From NCBI RefSeq assembly GCF_012933445.1, contig NZ_JABBNC010000004.1, forward strand, positions 310,001-374,000: a DNA stretch of 64,000 bases. The letters run 5' to 3'. This document shows, one piece after another, positions 24,449 to 32,840 of the stretch. This DNA is from Actinoplanes sp. TBRC 11911. GTDB taxonomy: Bacteria > Actinomycetota > Actinomycetes > Mycobacteriales > Micromonosporaceae. The position numbers were made by a program, and so were the translations under genes. How positions within the stretch are numbered: position 1 is the stretch's first letter; every line of letters starts with the position of its first letter. The notes below the pieces were generated by a model. The model searched no databases and was not told the DNA's origin. It saw nothing but the letters and a program-made list of their open reading frames with translations.

Positions 24449-25882
24449 GTGATCGAAGACCGTCAGCCGCGCCGTGGTTTCCGGGACAACGCCTCCGAAT
24501 ATCAGCCGTCCGACGACGGCGATCCGGAGCGTGCCTGGCCCACGGCAGGGCACCGGCCTCCGGGTTACGGCGGCCAGGATGCTCCGGACGGTTACGCGTA
24601 CGAGCAGCAGTCCGGTGCGGACGAGCTTCCGCGCCGGGCAGCCGCGCACGCCGACGGTGACCGGGACGACGCCGACGATCTTCAGTACGGGCCACCGAGC
24701 GACCGGTACTCGGTGCTGGCCGAGCTCGCGTACCACCCGGACGAGCGGGACCGCGGCGACGGGGATCACGCGGCGCCGCCGAGTGGTGCGGACCAGGAAG
24801 ACTTCGGCCATCCCTACCGCGAGCGGGCCGAGGCGCCGCTGCCGGAGGGTTCCGAGCACCCGTATCGCGCGGGTGCCGAGGAGCCGCGGCCGGAGGACTA
24901 CGGCCACCCGTATCGCGAGGCGCCGACGCTCCGTTCGGAGGTGCCGCCGGAGCGGTTCGAGGCGCCGCGCTTCGAGCCGGCGCCGCCGGAGCGGTTCGAG
25001 GCGCCCCGCTTTGAGGCCGCGCCCCAGGAACGGTTCGAGGCGCCCCGGTTCGAGACGGCGCCGCCGCCGGAGCGGTTCGAGGAGCCGCAGCTGGAGCGGT
25101 TCGAGGAGCCGCAGCGCGAGCCGTTCGGCGGTCCGCAGGGCGGCGAGCAGCGCGGGGAGCGTTTCGACGAGGCGTACCGGGAAGGCTTTGAAACGCCGCA
25201 GCCGGGTGGGCCCTACGCGGACGCGGACGCGCCCTATCGCCGCGGCTACGGGCAGGACGAACAGCCGACCGCCGTCTACGGCAACGGGTACGAGGATCAG
25301 CACGATGAGCAGGGCGGTGTGCCGTGGGGGCCGCCGCCGCTCCCGTCCGGACCGGCCGAGGCCGCGCCGGCGACCGACGTCATCGACCTCACCGCGCCGC
25401 GGGTGCTGCCCCGGACGCACCGCGGCGAACAGCGCAAGCGTGCGCTGGTCCTCGCGGTGGCGGCGGCCGGCGTGCTGCTCGCGGGCGGTGTCGGGTACGC
25501 GATCTTCGGGACCGGGTCGTCCGACCCCGCGGTCCCGGCGGGCGCCGCGCCGGCCGAGGAATCCTCCACCGAGGACCCGCAGTTCCCGGAAAGCACCGAC
25601 GCGCCGACCGAGGCCGCGCCGCCGCCCGTTCCGTCGACGTCGGCGAGTGGCCCGGCCACGGTCACGCCGTCCTCCCGGACGACGACCCGGAACCCGTCCA
25701 ACCCGAGGCCGACCACGGCCCGGCCGACCTCGACCGCCACGATCAAGTTCCCGCCGGTGACGAAGACCCCGACGAAGAAGCCCACGACCAAGCCGCCGAC
25801 CGTCGCGCCACCGCCGCCGTCGACGACGCCGTCCGCCACTCCGTCGACGTCTCCATCGGATACGCCGTCGACCGGGTCGTGA
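24449..25882 (+). CDS. Repeat-rich single-pass membrane protein
   Basis: A 477-aa protein without a recognised family. Residues 1-325 are hydrophilic, acidic and Pro/Arg/Glu-rich, with repeats of PPERFEAPRFE (~170-220) and PYRE motifs. KRALVLAVAAAGVLLAGGVGY (~333-353) is a single transmembrane helix. The remainder is a Pro/Thr/Ser-rich extracellular tail. The topology is probably N-in, C-out with an intrinsically disordered cytoplasmic region. The start is GTG at 24449. The repeats and P/T/S tail resemble actinobacterial cell-envelope proteins of unknown function. Confidence 0.7.
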   Translation: MIEDRQPRRGFRDNASEYQPSDDGDPERAWPTAGHRPPGYGGQDAPDGYAYEQQSGADELPRRAAAHADGDRDDADDLQYGPPSDRYSVLAELAYHPDERDRGDGDHAAPPSGADQEDFGHPYRERAEAPLPEGSEHPYRAGAEEPRPEDYGHPYREAPTLRSEVPPERFEAPRFEPAPPERFEAPRFEAAPQERFEAPRFETAPPPERFEEPQLERFEEPQREPFGGPQGGEQRGERFDEAYREGFETPQPGGPYADADAPYRRGYGQDEQPTAVYGNGYEDQHDEQGGVPWGPPPLPSGPAEAAPATDVIDLTAPRVLPRTHRGEQRKRALVLAVAAAGVLLAGGVGYAIFGTGSSDPAVPAGAAPAEESSTEDPQFPESTDAPTEAAPPPVPSTSASGPATVTPSSRTTTRNPSNPRPTTARPTSTATIKFPPVTKTPTKKPTTKPPTVAPPPPSTTPSATPSTSPSDTPSTGS

Positions 25883-26047
25883 CGGACGGCCGCGGCTCGT
25901 TCCCGAGCTGATGGCGCTCGCTTCCGGGTTGGCGGCCCTTGCTCGACGGGTTGAGCGGGTGACTCGGCGGGCGGTGTCGCTCGTTGCGTCTTAGGGTCGC
26001 AACAAGCCGGCACGGACGCCGGCCGGCCCGAGGTGCGGGAGGCGCGG

Positions 26048-27322
26048 ATGTTCGGCGACGGGCTGGGGCAAGGGCTCAGCGACATGTGGCGTTCGGTGCT
26101 GCTGTTCATACCGTCCGCGCTGGCCTTCATCGCGATCCTGGTGATCGGGTACGTGGTGGCGCGTCTGCTGCGCGCCGGCGTGGGCAAGGGGCTGCGACGG
26201 GCCGGCTTCGACCGGGCGGCCGAGCGCGGGCCGCTCGGCCGGTTGTTCGCTCGCGGTCAGATCGGGGCGAGCGATCTCTGCGCGAAGATCGTCTTTTACG
26301 CGGTCCTGCTGTTCGCTCTGCAGCTCGCGTTCGGGGTCTGGGGCCCGAACCCGGTCAGCGATCTGCTCACCTCGTTGATCGCGTGGCTGCCCCGCGCGCT
26401 GGTGGCGGTGATCATCATCGTGGTTGCCGCGGCTATCGCGAACGCCGTCTATGACCTGGTCGCGAGCGCGCTCGGGGCGTTGGCGTACGGGAAGATCCTG
26501 GCTCGGGCGATCTCTCTCGTGATCATCACGCTGGGGGTGATCGCCGCGCTGGATCAGGTGCGGATCGCCACCTCGGTGACGCGGCCGCTGTTGATCACGG
26601 TGCTGGCCACGGTGGCGGGGGTGGTGGTCGTCGGGGTGGGTGGCGGCTTGATCCGGCCGATGCAGCGCCGGTGGGAAGGGTGGCTCGACGAGGCCGGTAC
26701 GCAATCCACCGCGATCCGGGAGACCGCCAAGGCCTACGCAGCCGAGGAGGCCCGCAAGGCTGAGGAGGCCCGCAAGGCTGAGGAAGCCCGCAAGGCGGAG
26801 GAGGCCCGGAAAGCTGAGGAGGCCCGCCAGGCTGAGGAAGCGCGAAAGGCCGAGGAAGCCCGCAAAGCGGAAGAGGCCCGGAAAGCGGAAGAGGCCCGGA
26901 AAGCTGAGGAAGCCAGGAAGGCTGAGGAAGCGCGCAAAGCGGAAGCAGCCCGCAAAGCCGAAGAAGTCCGCCAAGCCGACGAAGCGCGCAAGGCCGAGGA
27001 AACCCGCCGGATCGAGGTCGCCCGGCAGGCCGAGGCCGGGCGGAAGGAAGACGCGCGCCGGGACGAGGAAGCGCGGGAGCAGGCCCGCAAGGCCGAGGAG
27101 GAGCGCCGCGCCGAGGAAGCACGGCGGCGGGCCGAGGAGGATGCCGCGACCACCACGGTGATCCGCTACGGCGAGGGTGACACCACGATCATCAACCCGG
27201 GCCGGGACGAGACCCTGGTGATCGGTGCCGAGGACGGTGAGGCGACCCAGGTCATCCGGGCCGGTGAGGCCGAGACGCAGCCGTTGCCGGAGCGAGATGA
27301 TCCGGGGAAGCCGGAAAAGTAG
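26048..27322 (+). CDS. CmpX/MscS-like conserved-TM-helix protein with long KAEEAR coiled coil
   Basis: A 424-aa membrane protein. Residues ~15-215 hold four to five transmembrane helices (IPSALAFIAILVIGYVVARLL; KIVFYAVLLFALQLAF; LVAVIIIVVAAAIANAVYDL; then two more), matching the conserved-TM-helix proteins related to mechanosensitive channels. Residues ~230-370 are an uninterrupted charged coiled coil of KAEEAR hexapeptides encoded by 18-bp repeats. The tail (TTTVIRYGEGDTTIINPG) is a short beta-rich segment. ATG at 26048 is chosen, 5 bp after GGGAGG (26037-26042). The classic MscS beta domain is missing, so channel activity is uncertain. A strong hairpin follows the stop. Confidence 0.75.
   Translation: MFGDGLGQGLSDMWRSVLLFIPSALAFIAILVIGYVVARLLRAGVGKGLRRAGFDRAAERGPLGRLFARGQIGASDLCAKIVFYAVLLFALQLAFGVWGPNPVSDLLTSLIAWLPRALVAVIIIVVAAAIANAVYDLVASALGALAYGKILARAISLVIITLGVIAALDQVRIATSVTRPLLITVLATVAGVVVVGVGGGLIRPMQRRWEGWLDEAGTQSTAIRETAKAYAAEEARKAEEARKAEEARKAEEARKAEEARQAEEARKAEEARKAEEARKAEEARKAEEARKAEEARKAEAARKAEEVRQADEARKAEETRRIEVARQAEAGRKEDARRDEEAREQARKAEEERRAEEARRRAEEDAATTTVIRYGEGDTTIINPGRDETLVIGAEDGEATQVIRAGEAETQPLPERDDPGKPEK
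26740..27140 (+). repeat. 18-bp in-frame repeats encoding KAEEAR
   Basis: More than fifteen units near AAGGCTGAGGAGGCCCGC encode a highly charged coiled coil in the CmpX-like protein. Nucleotide variation among units is mostly synonymous, suggesting selection for the peptide pattern. Confidence 0.9.
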
Positions 27323-27324
27323 GA

Positions 27325-27356
27325 GGGCCGGCACCGGAGAGTTCCGGTGCCGGCCC
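27325..27356 (+). terminator. Hairpin terminator after the CmpX-like gene
   Basis: Perfect 14-bp arms GGGCCGGCACCGGA / TCCGGTGCCGGCCC with a GAGT loop, 3 bp after the stop. There is no T-tract. It also lies downstream of the convergent DUF6401-like gene and may stop both. Confidence 0.85.
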
Positions 27357-27387
27357 TGGGAAGAGGAACAGCCTGTCGTGCGGAGTG

Positions 27388-27777
27388 TCAGCCGAACTGC
27401 GGGAGCGTGCGGACGAGCGCGCACACCGCCAGCAGGCGGCGCAGCACCCAGTTGTCCTCGGACCAGTCGATCGCGCCCATCGGCGGACGCCAGCCGTGCG
27501 TGAACGCGGCGTCGCGCACGCCCTCGGCGTACGCGGCGAGCAGCACCGGCGTCAGCGGGCGAACGTCGGCCGAGAGGCTGTCTCGGATGCCGGCGGCGTG
27601 CTGGTCGACGTCGGCCATCAGGCCGGGGTGGGCGTCCGCGGCGACGAGACCGCAGGCGCCGACCGTGTCGTGCAGCTCGGTCAGGCTGGCGTTGGCGGAA
27701 CGGAGGGCAGCACGGGCGGCAGCGCCGCTGAACAGGCCATTCATGAGAAGTAAAGGTAGGGAGCCTAGGGTAGCCAT
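27388..27777 (-). CDS. DUF6401-like protein
   Basis: A 129-aa protein with the pattern LTELHDTVGACGL, AHPGLMADVDQHAAGIRDSL and a C-terminal NWVLRRLLAVCAL. These match my memory of the DUF6401 family found mostly in Micromonosporaceae, sometimes near natural-product genes. Function is unknown. ATG at 27777 is supported by AGGAGAA just upstream. ATG 27744 has no RBS. No biosynthetic cluster surrounds it here. Confidence 0.55.
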   Translation of the reverse strand: MATLGSLPLLLMNGLFSGAAARAALRSANASLTELHDTVGACGLVAADAHPGLMADVDQHAAGIRDSLSADVRPLTPVLLAAYAEGVRDAAFTHGWRPPMGAIDWSEDNWVLRRLLAVCALVRTLPQFG

Positions 27778-27824
27778 CGGTTCTCCTGCCGGTGCAGGTC
27801 GGTTGAACCCACAGGGAGGCGATC

Positions 27825-28250
27825 ATGGGGGACGGGCCGGACGAAGCTCACCGACGGCCGGCCGGGCTGGACGACTGCACGGTCGAGGCGCTCGGCAAGC
27901 TCAGTGAGGCGCTGGAGACGGCGGAACGGGCGCGCGGGCACCTGTACGCGATGCATCAGCTCACCGGCGCCGCGGATTTCCAGCTGGACCAGGCGGTCTC
28001 GCTGTTCATGCAGGCCGGGCACACCGAGATGGCCGAGCGCATCGCGCGCGATCTGGTCGGTCGCAACGTGACTCCGGGGCACTGGACGTTTCAGCTGGTG
28101 GAGGAGTACGACGACGGCTATTTCGCCGTCTTCAAGGCGATCGAGAAACAGGCCCGGGACGCGTACGCCGACGGCAAGCGCCATTTGTACGAGGCGGATC
28201 TGAAGGAGCGCCGCCGCACGCACGGGCTCCCGGGGCACGAGGCCCGCTGA
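27825..28250 (+). CDS. Conserved hypothetical protein
   Basis: A 141-aa soluble, mainly helical protein. A conserved-looking core is RARGHLYAMHQLTGAADFQLDQAVSLF, recognisable by HLYAMHQLTG and LDQAV, followed by IARDLVGRNVTPGHWTFQLVEEYDDGYF. A GGAGG sequence (27812-27816) precedes the ATG. I associate this pattern with a widespread actinobacterial family of unknown function. The stop abuts the stop of the convergent small membrane-protein gene. Confidence 0.7.
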   Translation: MGDGPDEAHRRPAGLDDCTVEALGKLSEALETAERARGHLYAMHQLTGAADFQLDQAVSLFMQAGHTEMAERIARDLVGRNVTPGHWTFQLVEEYDDGYFAVFKAIEKQARDAYADGKRHLYEADLKERRRTHGLPGHEAR

Positions 28251-28451
28251 TTACTCGGCCGGGTGCGGGCGGTGGCGCTGCGCGTCGTCGGCCAGGATGA
28301 CCGTGGCGACGAGCATGGCGACGACGACGGCGAAGAGCCACGAGGCGTCGTCGATCAGTTTGGCGGCGAGCGGGGCCTGGAGGGCGGCCAGGAAGAAGCC
28401 AAGCCAAGCCAGACGACGGTGACGCTCGGACAGGAAACCGGCAGGACGCAT
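28251..28451 (-). CDS. Small two-helix membrane protein
   Basis: A 66-aa frame starting at ATG 28451: a basic N-terminus (MRPAGFLSERHRRL), one hydrophobic helix (AWLGFFLAALQAPLAAKL), then WLFAVVVAMLVATVILADD and a polar tail. The open frame extends upstream through the opposite-strand lipoprotein gene, which is a shadow. No strong RBS. Function unknown. Confidence 0.55.
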   Translation of the reverse strand: MRPAGFLSERHRRLAWLGFFLAALQAPLAAKLIDDASWLFAVVVAMLVATVILADDAQRHRPHPAE

Positions 28452-28503
28452 TCGGACAGTCTGGCCCGGATCGGGCGGATCGCCGTCACCCGTTCGGCCG
28501 ATT

Positions 28504-29199
28504 ATGCGTTGTCCAATAGTGCCTCCCGCGTTGCGTCGTCGCCGCTCAACAATGGCGTTTCTGCTGGTCATAGCCTCGCTCGCGGCCGGGTGCCGGCCCA
28601 TTGCGGGCGATCCCCTCGCGATTACGCACAGTGAGGACATCGCGCTGTCCGGTCGTACCGGCGCGTACCTGCTGGTCCGGGACGCGGCGTCGCGGGTGCG
28701 GGTGGTGACGGCGCGGTTGCCGGGGCTGTTGTGCCGGGTGAGCACGGCTTCCGGGGCCGGGCTGGCGCCCTCGGTGCGGGAGCGCGCGGGACGGGTCACG
28801 GTCGGGCTGGTGGCCACCGGCGGGGACGGTCCGGACGAGGTGCTGGTGGAGCTGAACCGCGACGTGCGCTGGGACATCCGGATGCCGGCCGGGGCGGGGG
28901 AGCAGGAACTCGATCTGCGGGGCGCCCGGGTGACGCGGGTCGAGGTCGGGCCGTCCGGGCTGGTGTCGCTTCGGCTGCCGCGGCCGCGTGGGACGCTGCC
29001 GGTCACGCTGCTGTCGGCGGGGACGGTGTCGCTGGAGGCGGCCGGGGCGGCGCCGATGCGGTTGCGGCTGGCCGAAGGGGCCCGCTCGGTGGTGCCGCCG
29101 GGTGCGGTGGGGGAGCCGCGGGAATGGCGAACCGCGCGGGACCGGTATGCGGTCCTCGCGCGGTCCGAGGTGGGGGCGTTGACGTTACGGTTTAGCTGA
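28504..29199 (+). CDS. Putative lipoprotein
   Basis: A ~231-aa exported protein with a lipobox: a basic n-region (LRRRRST), hydrophobic MAFLLVIASLAAG and Cys. The mature part is beta-rich with repeated strand/turn patterns (DVRWDIRMPAGAGEQELDL, GLVSLRLPRP, GTLPVTLLSAGTVSLEA), like adhesin-type DUF4097 domains, though I cannot confirm that family. ATG at 28504 keeps the basic n-region; TTG at 28531 is a reasonable alternative. The 3' end overlaps the SRPBCC gene by 8 bp. Confidence 0.6.
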   Translation: MRCPIVPPALRRRRSTMAFLLVIASLAAGCRPIAGDPLAITHSEDIALSGRTGAYLLVRDAASRVRVVTARLPGLLCRVSTASGAGLAPSVRERAGRVTVGLVATGGDGPDEVLVELNRDVRWDIRMPAGAGEQELDLRGARVTRVEVGPSGLVSLRLPRPRGTLPVTLLSAGTVSLEAAGAAPMRLRLAEGARSVVPPGAVGEPREWRTARDRYAVLARSEVGALTLRFS

Positions 29200-29644
29200 C
29201 CTCACCACGCCAGGCACCGGATTCGATGCCGCTGCGGCTCTCGATGAATTCCTTGAATCGCTTGAGATCGCCCTTGACACGACGGTCGACGATCCCGAGT
29301 TTGTCGCCCGCGTTCTCCACGATGCCCTGCGGGTCGAAATCCATTTGCACGGTTACTCGGGTTTTCGTGTCGTCGAGGCGGTGGAACGTGACCACGCCGG
29401 CCTGCTTCTCGCCTTCGGTGGATTTCCACGCCACCCGCTCGTCGGGCAACTGCTCGGTGATTTCGGCGTCGAATTCACGCTTGACGCCGCTGATCTCGGT
29501 CTTCCAGTGGGTGTGGGTCGCGTCGATCTGACGAATCTCCCGGACACCGTCCATGAACTCGGGGAATGTCTCGAACTGGGTCCACTGGTTGTACACGGCG
29601 CGAACCGGGACGTTGACGTCGACGGACTCGGTAACGGTACTCAC
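29192..29644 (-). CDS. SRPBCC family protein (polyketide cyclase/dehydrase-like)
   Basis: A 150-aa START-like fold. The typical opening is ESVDVNVPVRAVYNQWTQFETFPEFM (core VPVRAVYNQWTQF), followed by WKTEISGVKREFDAEI and the long C-terminal helix DLKRFKEFIESR. This subtype is common in actinobacteria, often linked to membrane or stress functions, and binds a hydrophobic ligand in its cavity. GTG at 29644 follows GGAG. It overlaps the convergent lipoprotein gene by 8 bp. Confidence 0.85.
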   Translation of the reverse strand: MSTVTESVDVNVPVRAVYNQWTQFETFPEFMDGVREIRQIDATHTHWKTEISGVKREFDAEITEQLPDERVAWKSTEGEKQAGVVTFHRLDDTKTRVTVQMDFDPQGIVENAGDKLGIVDRRVKGDLKRFKEFIESRSGIESGAWRGEVS

Positions 29645-29767
29645 TGTGTCTCCTTTATCTGGTTTTCCCCGCCTCGTTGTGGCATGCCCCCGCGGGCCGG
29701 GGCTAAACGCCCGCTTCGGCTAGCCTGATCCCGTTTGCCGGAGCGGTGCGGGGGTAGGGCGGACACG

Positions 29768-31348
29768 ATGGACAGCACGGACGCGATCGTCGTCGGCGCC
29801 GGGCACAACGGCCTGGTCGCCGCGAATCTGCTGGCCGACGTGGGGTGGTCGGTGCTGGTTCTGGAGGCCACCCCGCAGCCGGGCGGGGCGGTGCGTTCCG
29901 GTTACGTGACGGCGCCCGGCTACCTGAGCGATCTCTTCAGTTCCTTCTACCCCCTCGGGTACGCCTCCCCGGTGCTGCGCGCCCTCGATCTGGGTTTGAC
30001 CTGGCGCCACGCACCGGACGTGTTCGCGCACCTGCTGCCGGACGGACGCGCCGCCGTGGTGAATCGCGACATCGCCCGCACGATGGAGTCGATGGAGCAG
30101 TTCGCGCCCGGCGACGGCGACCGCTGGCAGTCCGCCTTCCGGGAGTGGAAGCGCCTCTCGGCGCCGTTACTGGGGTCGCTGTTGGCACCGTTCCCGCCGG
30201 TGCGCCCGGGGCTCGGTCTGCTGGCCCGGCTCGGCACGTCCGGCGCGCTGCGGATGGCCCGCCGGCTGATGCTGCCGGCCCGCCAGCTCGGGTCCGAACT
30301 GTTCCGCGGCGAGGGCGCCACGCTGGCCCTGGCCGGGTGCGCGCTGCACACCGATCTCTCGCCGGACGAGGCGGCCAGCGGCGTCTACGGCTGGCTGCTC
30401 GCGATGCTGGGCCAGGAGTACGGCTGGCCGGTCCCGGTGGGCGGCTCCCAGCAGATCACCGACGCGCTGGTGGCACGCCTTTCCGCACGCGGCGGCCGGG
30501 TGCTCTATTCCACGCCGGTGTCCCGGGTGCTGGTGGCCCGCGGAAAGGCCCTCGGAGTGCGCACCGCGGACGGCACCGATCATCGAGCGTCCCGGGCCGT
30601 GCTGGCGGACGTGCCCGCGCCGACCCTGTTTCTCGACATGGTGGGATCACGCTGGCTTCCACCGTTGATGCTCGACGATCTCTCGCATTACCGCTGGGAC
30701 GGCGCGACGCTGAAAGTCGACTGGGCGCTGACGACACCGATCCCGTGGCGCAATCCGTCGGTGGCCGGATCCGGAACGGTTCATCTGGGCGCCGACCTGA
30801 ACGGCCTGACCCGGTATTCGGCGGAACTGGCCACCGATTCACTTCCGGCACATCCGTTCATGCTGCTGGGCCAGATGAGCACGGCCGACCCGTCGCATTC
30901 CCCGCCCGGCACGGAATCGGTCTGGGCCTATACCCATCTGCCGCACCGCGCGAAATGGTCCGGCTCCGAGATCGACGCCCATGTGCAACGGATGGAATCG
31001 GTACTGGAGGAGAACGCCCCCGGCTTCGGTTCCCGGGTGGCCGGCCGGAACGTGTTCTCGCCGGCCGACCTGGAGCGCGACAACCCGTCGCTGGTGGGTG
31101 GCGCGCTGGGCGGCGGCACCGCGGCCGCGTTCCAGCAGTTGTTCCTGCGCCCGATCCCCGGCCTGGGCCGCGCGGACACGCCGGTGGACCGGCTGTTCCT
31201 GGCGTCCGCGTCGGCCCATCCGGGCGGCGGGGTGCACGGCGCGCCGGGCAGCAACGCGGCGCGCGCCGCCCTGGCCCGCGACCGCGGCTTGACCGGCGGC
31301 GCCTACCGAGCGGCGATCAACGCGGCCCACCGGGCCGTGTACGGCTGA
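29768..31348 (+). CDS. NAD(P)/FAD-dependent oxidoreductase (CrtI/PYROXD2-like)
   Basis: A 526-aa flavoprotein. The N-terminal dinucleotide fold is AIVVGAGHNGLVAANLLADVGWSVLVLEA, recognisable by GAGHNGLVAA and ending in the ribose-binding Glu, then PQPGGAVRS. The C-terminus has ASASAHPGGGVHGAPGSNAA, the second FAD-contact motif of phytoene-desaturase-like enzymes. There is no carotenoid cluster around it, so a carotenoid substrate is not implied; PYROXD2-like proteins are often of unknown substrate. ATG at 29768 gives the fold right after four residues. Confidence 0.87.
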   Translation: MDSTDAIVVGAGHNGLVAANLLADVGWSVLVLEATPQPGGAVRSGYVTAPGYLSDLFSSFYPLGYASPVLRALDLGLTWRHAPDVFAHLLPDGRAAVVNRDIARTMESMEQFAPGDGDRWQSAFREWKRLSAPLLGSLLAPFPPVRPGLGLLARLGTSGALRMARRLMLPARQLGSELFRGEGATLALAGCALHTDLSPDEAASGVYGWLLAMLGQEYGWPVPVGGSQQITDALVARLSARGGRVLYSTPVSRVLVARGKALGVRTADGTDHRASRAVLADVPAPTLFLDMVGSRWLPPLMLDDLSHYRWDGATLKVDWALTTPIPWRNPSVAGSGTVHLGADLNGLTRYSAELATDSLPAHPFMLLGQMSTADPSHSPPGTESVWAYTHLPHRAKWSGSEIDAHVQRMESVLEENAPGFGSRVAGRNVFSPADLERDNPSLVGGALGGGTAAAFQQLFLRPIPGLGRADTPVDRLFLASASAHPGGGVHGAPGSNAARAALARDRGLTGGAYRAAINAAHRAVYG

Positions 31349-31567
31349 GACGCGGGCGCTGGGACCCTTCCGCGGCCAGCGCCTCGGACGAGTCGCACAG
31401 TGATACCAGCCACGGTCCGGCCCCGAACCGCGAAGACCCGCTCGGGGTTAGCGTGGACGGTACGCTGCACGATAGCCACCTGACCCTGGTAACGATGGAG
31501 TCATGTTTACGGATTTTGGCGTCGGGCATGGTGCTTCGCGAACTGACGCCGGAGCGGAGGGGACAAC
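31349..31567. other. Intergenic region before the glycosyltransferase
   Basis: 219 bp with no recognised gene. It ends in GGAGGGGA directly before the GTG start of the glycosyltransferase. GTGGAC and CACGATAG around 31452-31475 could be promoter elements but the match is weak. Confidence 0.35.
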
Positions 31568-32758
31568 GTGCGTGTCGCGATGATCTCAGAGCACGCCAGT
31601 CCCCTGGGAGACGGCGGGCAGCAGACCCACGTCGCCGATCTCTCCGCCGCGCTCGCCGACGCGGGGCACGAGGTCCGGGTCTACACACGGCGTGACGATC
31701 CCGCTGTGGCCGAGGTGGTCACCACCCCGGGTGGGCTGCGCGTCGTGCACGTGACCGCCGGGCCCGCGCACCTCGTCGCGCCCGACGAGCTCCTGCCGTA
31801 CATGGGGGAGTTCGCCCGCCAGCTCGAGAAACAGTGGCGCGACGGGGACTGGCAGCCCGACGTGGTGCACGCGCACTTCTGGACCAGTGGCCTGGCCGCG
31901 GTCACCGCCGCCCGGCAGTTCGGGGTCCCGGTCGTGCAGTCCTTTCATGAGCTGGGCGAGATCCGCGCCGGCGGCACCGGGCCGTCGCGCTCCGGCTACG
32001 AGCGTGCCCTCGGCCGGGCGGTCGACCGCGTGGTCGCGCAAACCCAGGACGAGGTGCAGGGTCTGGTACGCATCGGCGTGCCCCGGGCCCGGCTGACCAT
32101 CGTCCCGGCGGGGGTCGACAGCGAGCGTTTCAGTCCCGAGGGCCCGGCCGCCGACCGCGACCCGGCCCGGCCGCGCATCCTGGGCGTCGGCCGCCTCGTC
32201 GAGCACAAGGGCTTCGGCGACGTCATCCAGGCGATGCGCTACGTCCCGGGGGCCGAGGTGGTCGTGGTGGGCGGTCCGCCGGCCGATCAGCTCCAGGCCG
32301 ACCCGGGTGCCCGGTCGCTGCGCGCGCTCGCCGAGAAGTTCCAGGTCGCCGACCGGTTCCGGCTGGTCGGGTCGGTGCCGTTCGGGGACATGCCGGGCTG
32401 GTACCGCTCGGCCGACCTGCTGGTCGCCGCCCCTTGGCAGGAGGACCGGTTCGACGCGGCCGCGCTGGAGGCGATGGCCTGCGGCATCCCGATCGTCGGC
32501 ACCACCACGGGCGGCCTGGGCGAGACCGTCGTCGACGGGCTGACCGGTGAGCTCGTCCCGGCCCGCGACCCACGCGCCCTCGGCGGGGCCCTGCGCCGGC
32601 TGGTCAACGACAAGGTGCGGCGTTTCGCGTACGCCACGGCCGCGCTCGACCGCGCCCGCCAGGCGTACTCGTGGAAGCGGGTGGCAGCGCAGGTCACCTC
32701 GGTCTACTCGGCGGTCACCGGCCTGCGCCGCAGCGCCGGCGAAGAGGCCGTGGCGTAG
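31568..32758 (+). CDS. Family 4 glycosyltransferase
   Basis: A 396-aa GT-B enzyme. The N-terminal domain opens with VAMISEHASPLGDGGQQTHV, with the Gly-rich GDGGQQTHV loop typical of GT4, and VVHAHFWTSGLAA. The C-terminal nucleotide-sugar domain has LGVGRLVEHKGF, VVVGGPPADQL and the EAMACGIPIVGTTTGGLGE motif with the conserved Glu. It transfers a hexose from a nucleotide sugar to an unknown acceptor (lipid, polymer or small molecule). GTG at 31568 follows GGAGGGGA. It stands alone; the ABC transporter gene begins 82 bp later. Confidence 0.9.
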   Translation: MRVAMISEHASPLGDGGQQTHVADLSAALADAGHEVRVYTRRDDPAVAEVVTTPGGLRVVHVTAGPAHLVAPDELLPYMGEFARQLEKQWRDGDWQPDVVHAHFWTSGLAAVTAARQFGVPVVQSFHELGEIRAGGTGPSRSGYERALGRAVDRVVAQTQDEVQGLVRIGVPRARLTIVPAGVDSERFSPEGPAADRDPARPRILGVGRLVEHKGFGDVIQAMRYVPGAEVVVVGGPPADQLQADPGARSLRALAEKFQVADRFRLVGSVPFGDMPGWYRSADLLVAAPWQEDRFDAAALEAMACGIPIVGTTTGGLGETVVDGLTGELVPARDPRALGGALRRLVNDKVRRFAYATAALDRARQAYSWKRVAAQVTSVYSAVTGLRRSAGEEAVA

Positions 32759-32840
32759 CCGGGCATCCACCAACCGGTTGATCGGAAGGCTCACTCGCCG
32801 GTCGATTCGTGACCGTGGCCGTCGATGCGAGCCTCGATGC

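Noticed and set aside
24449..25882. Alternative plus-frame protein very rich in Arg/Ser within the proline-rich membrane gene
   Set aside because: Out-of-frame shadow; only the GTG 24449 frame has a transmembrane helix and coherent domain layout.
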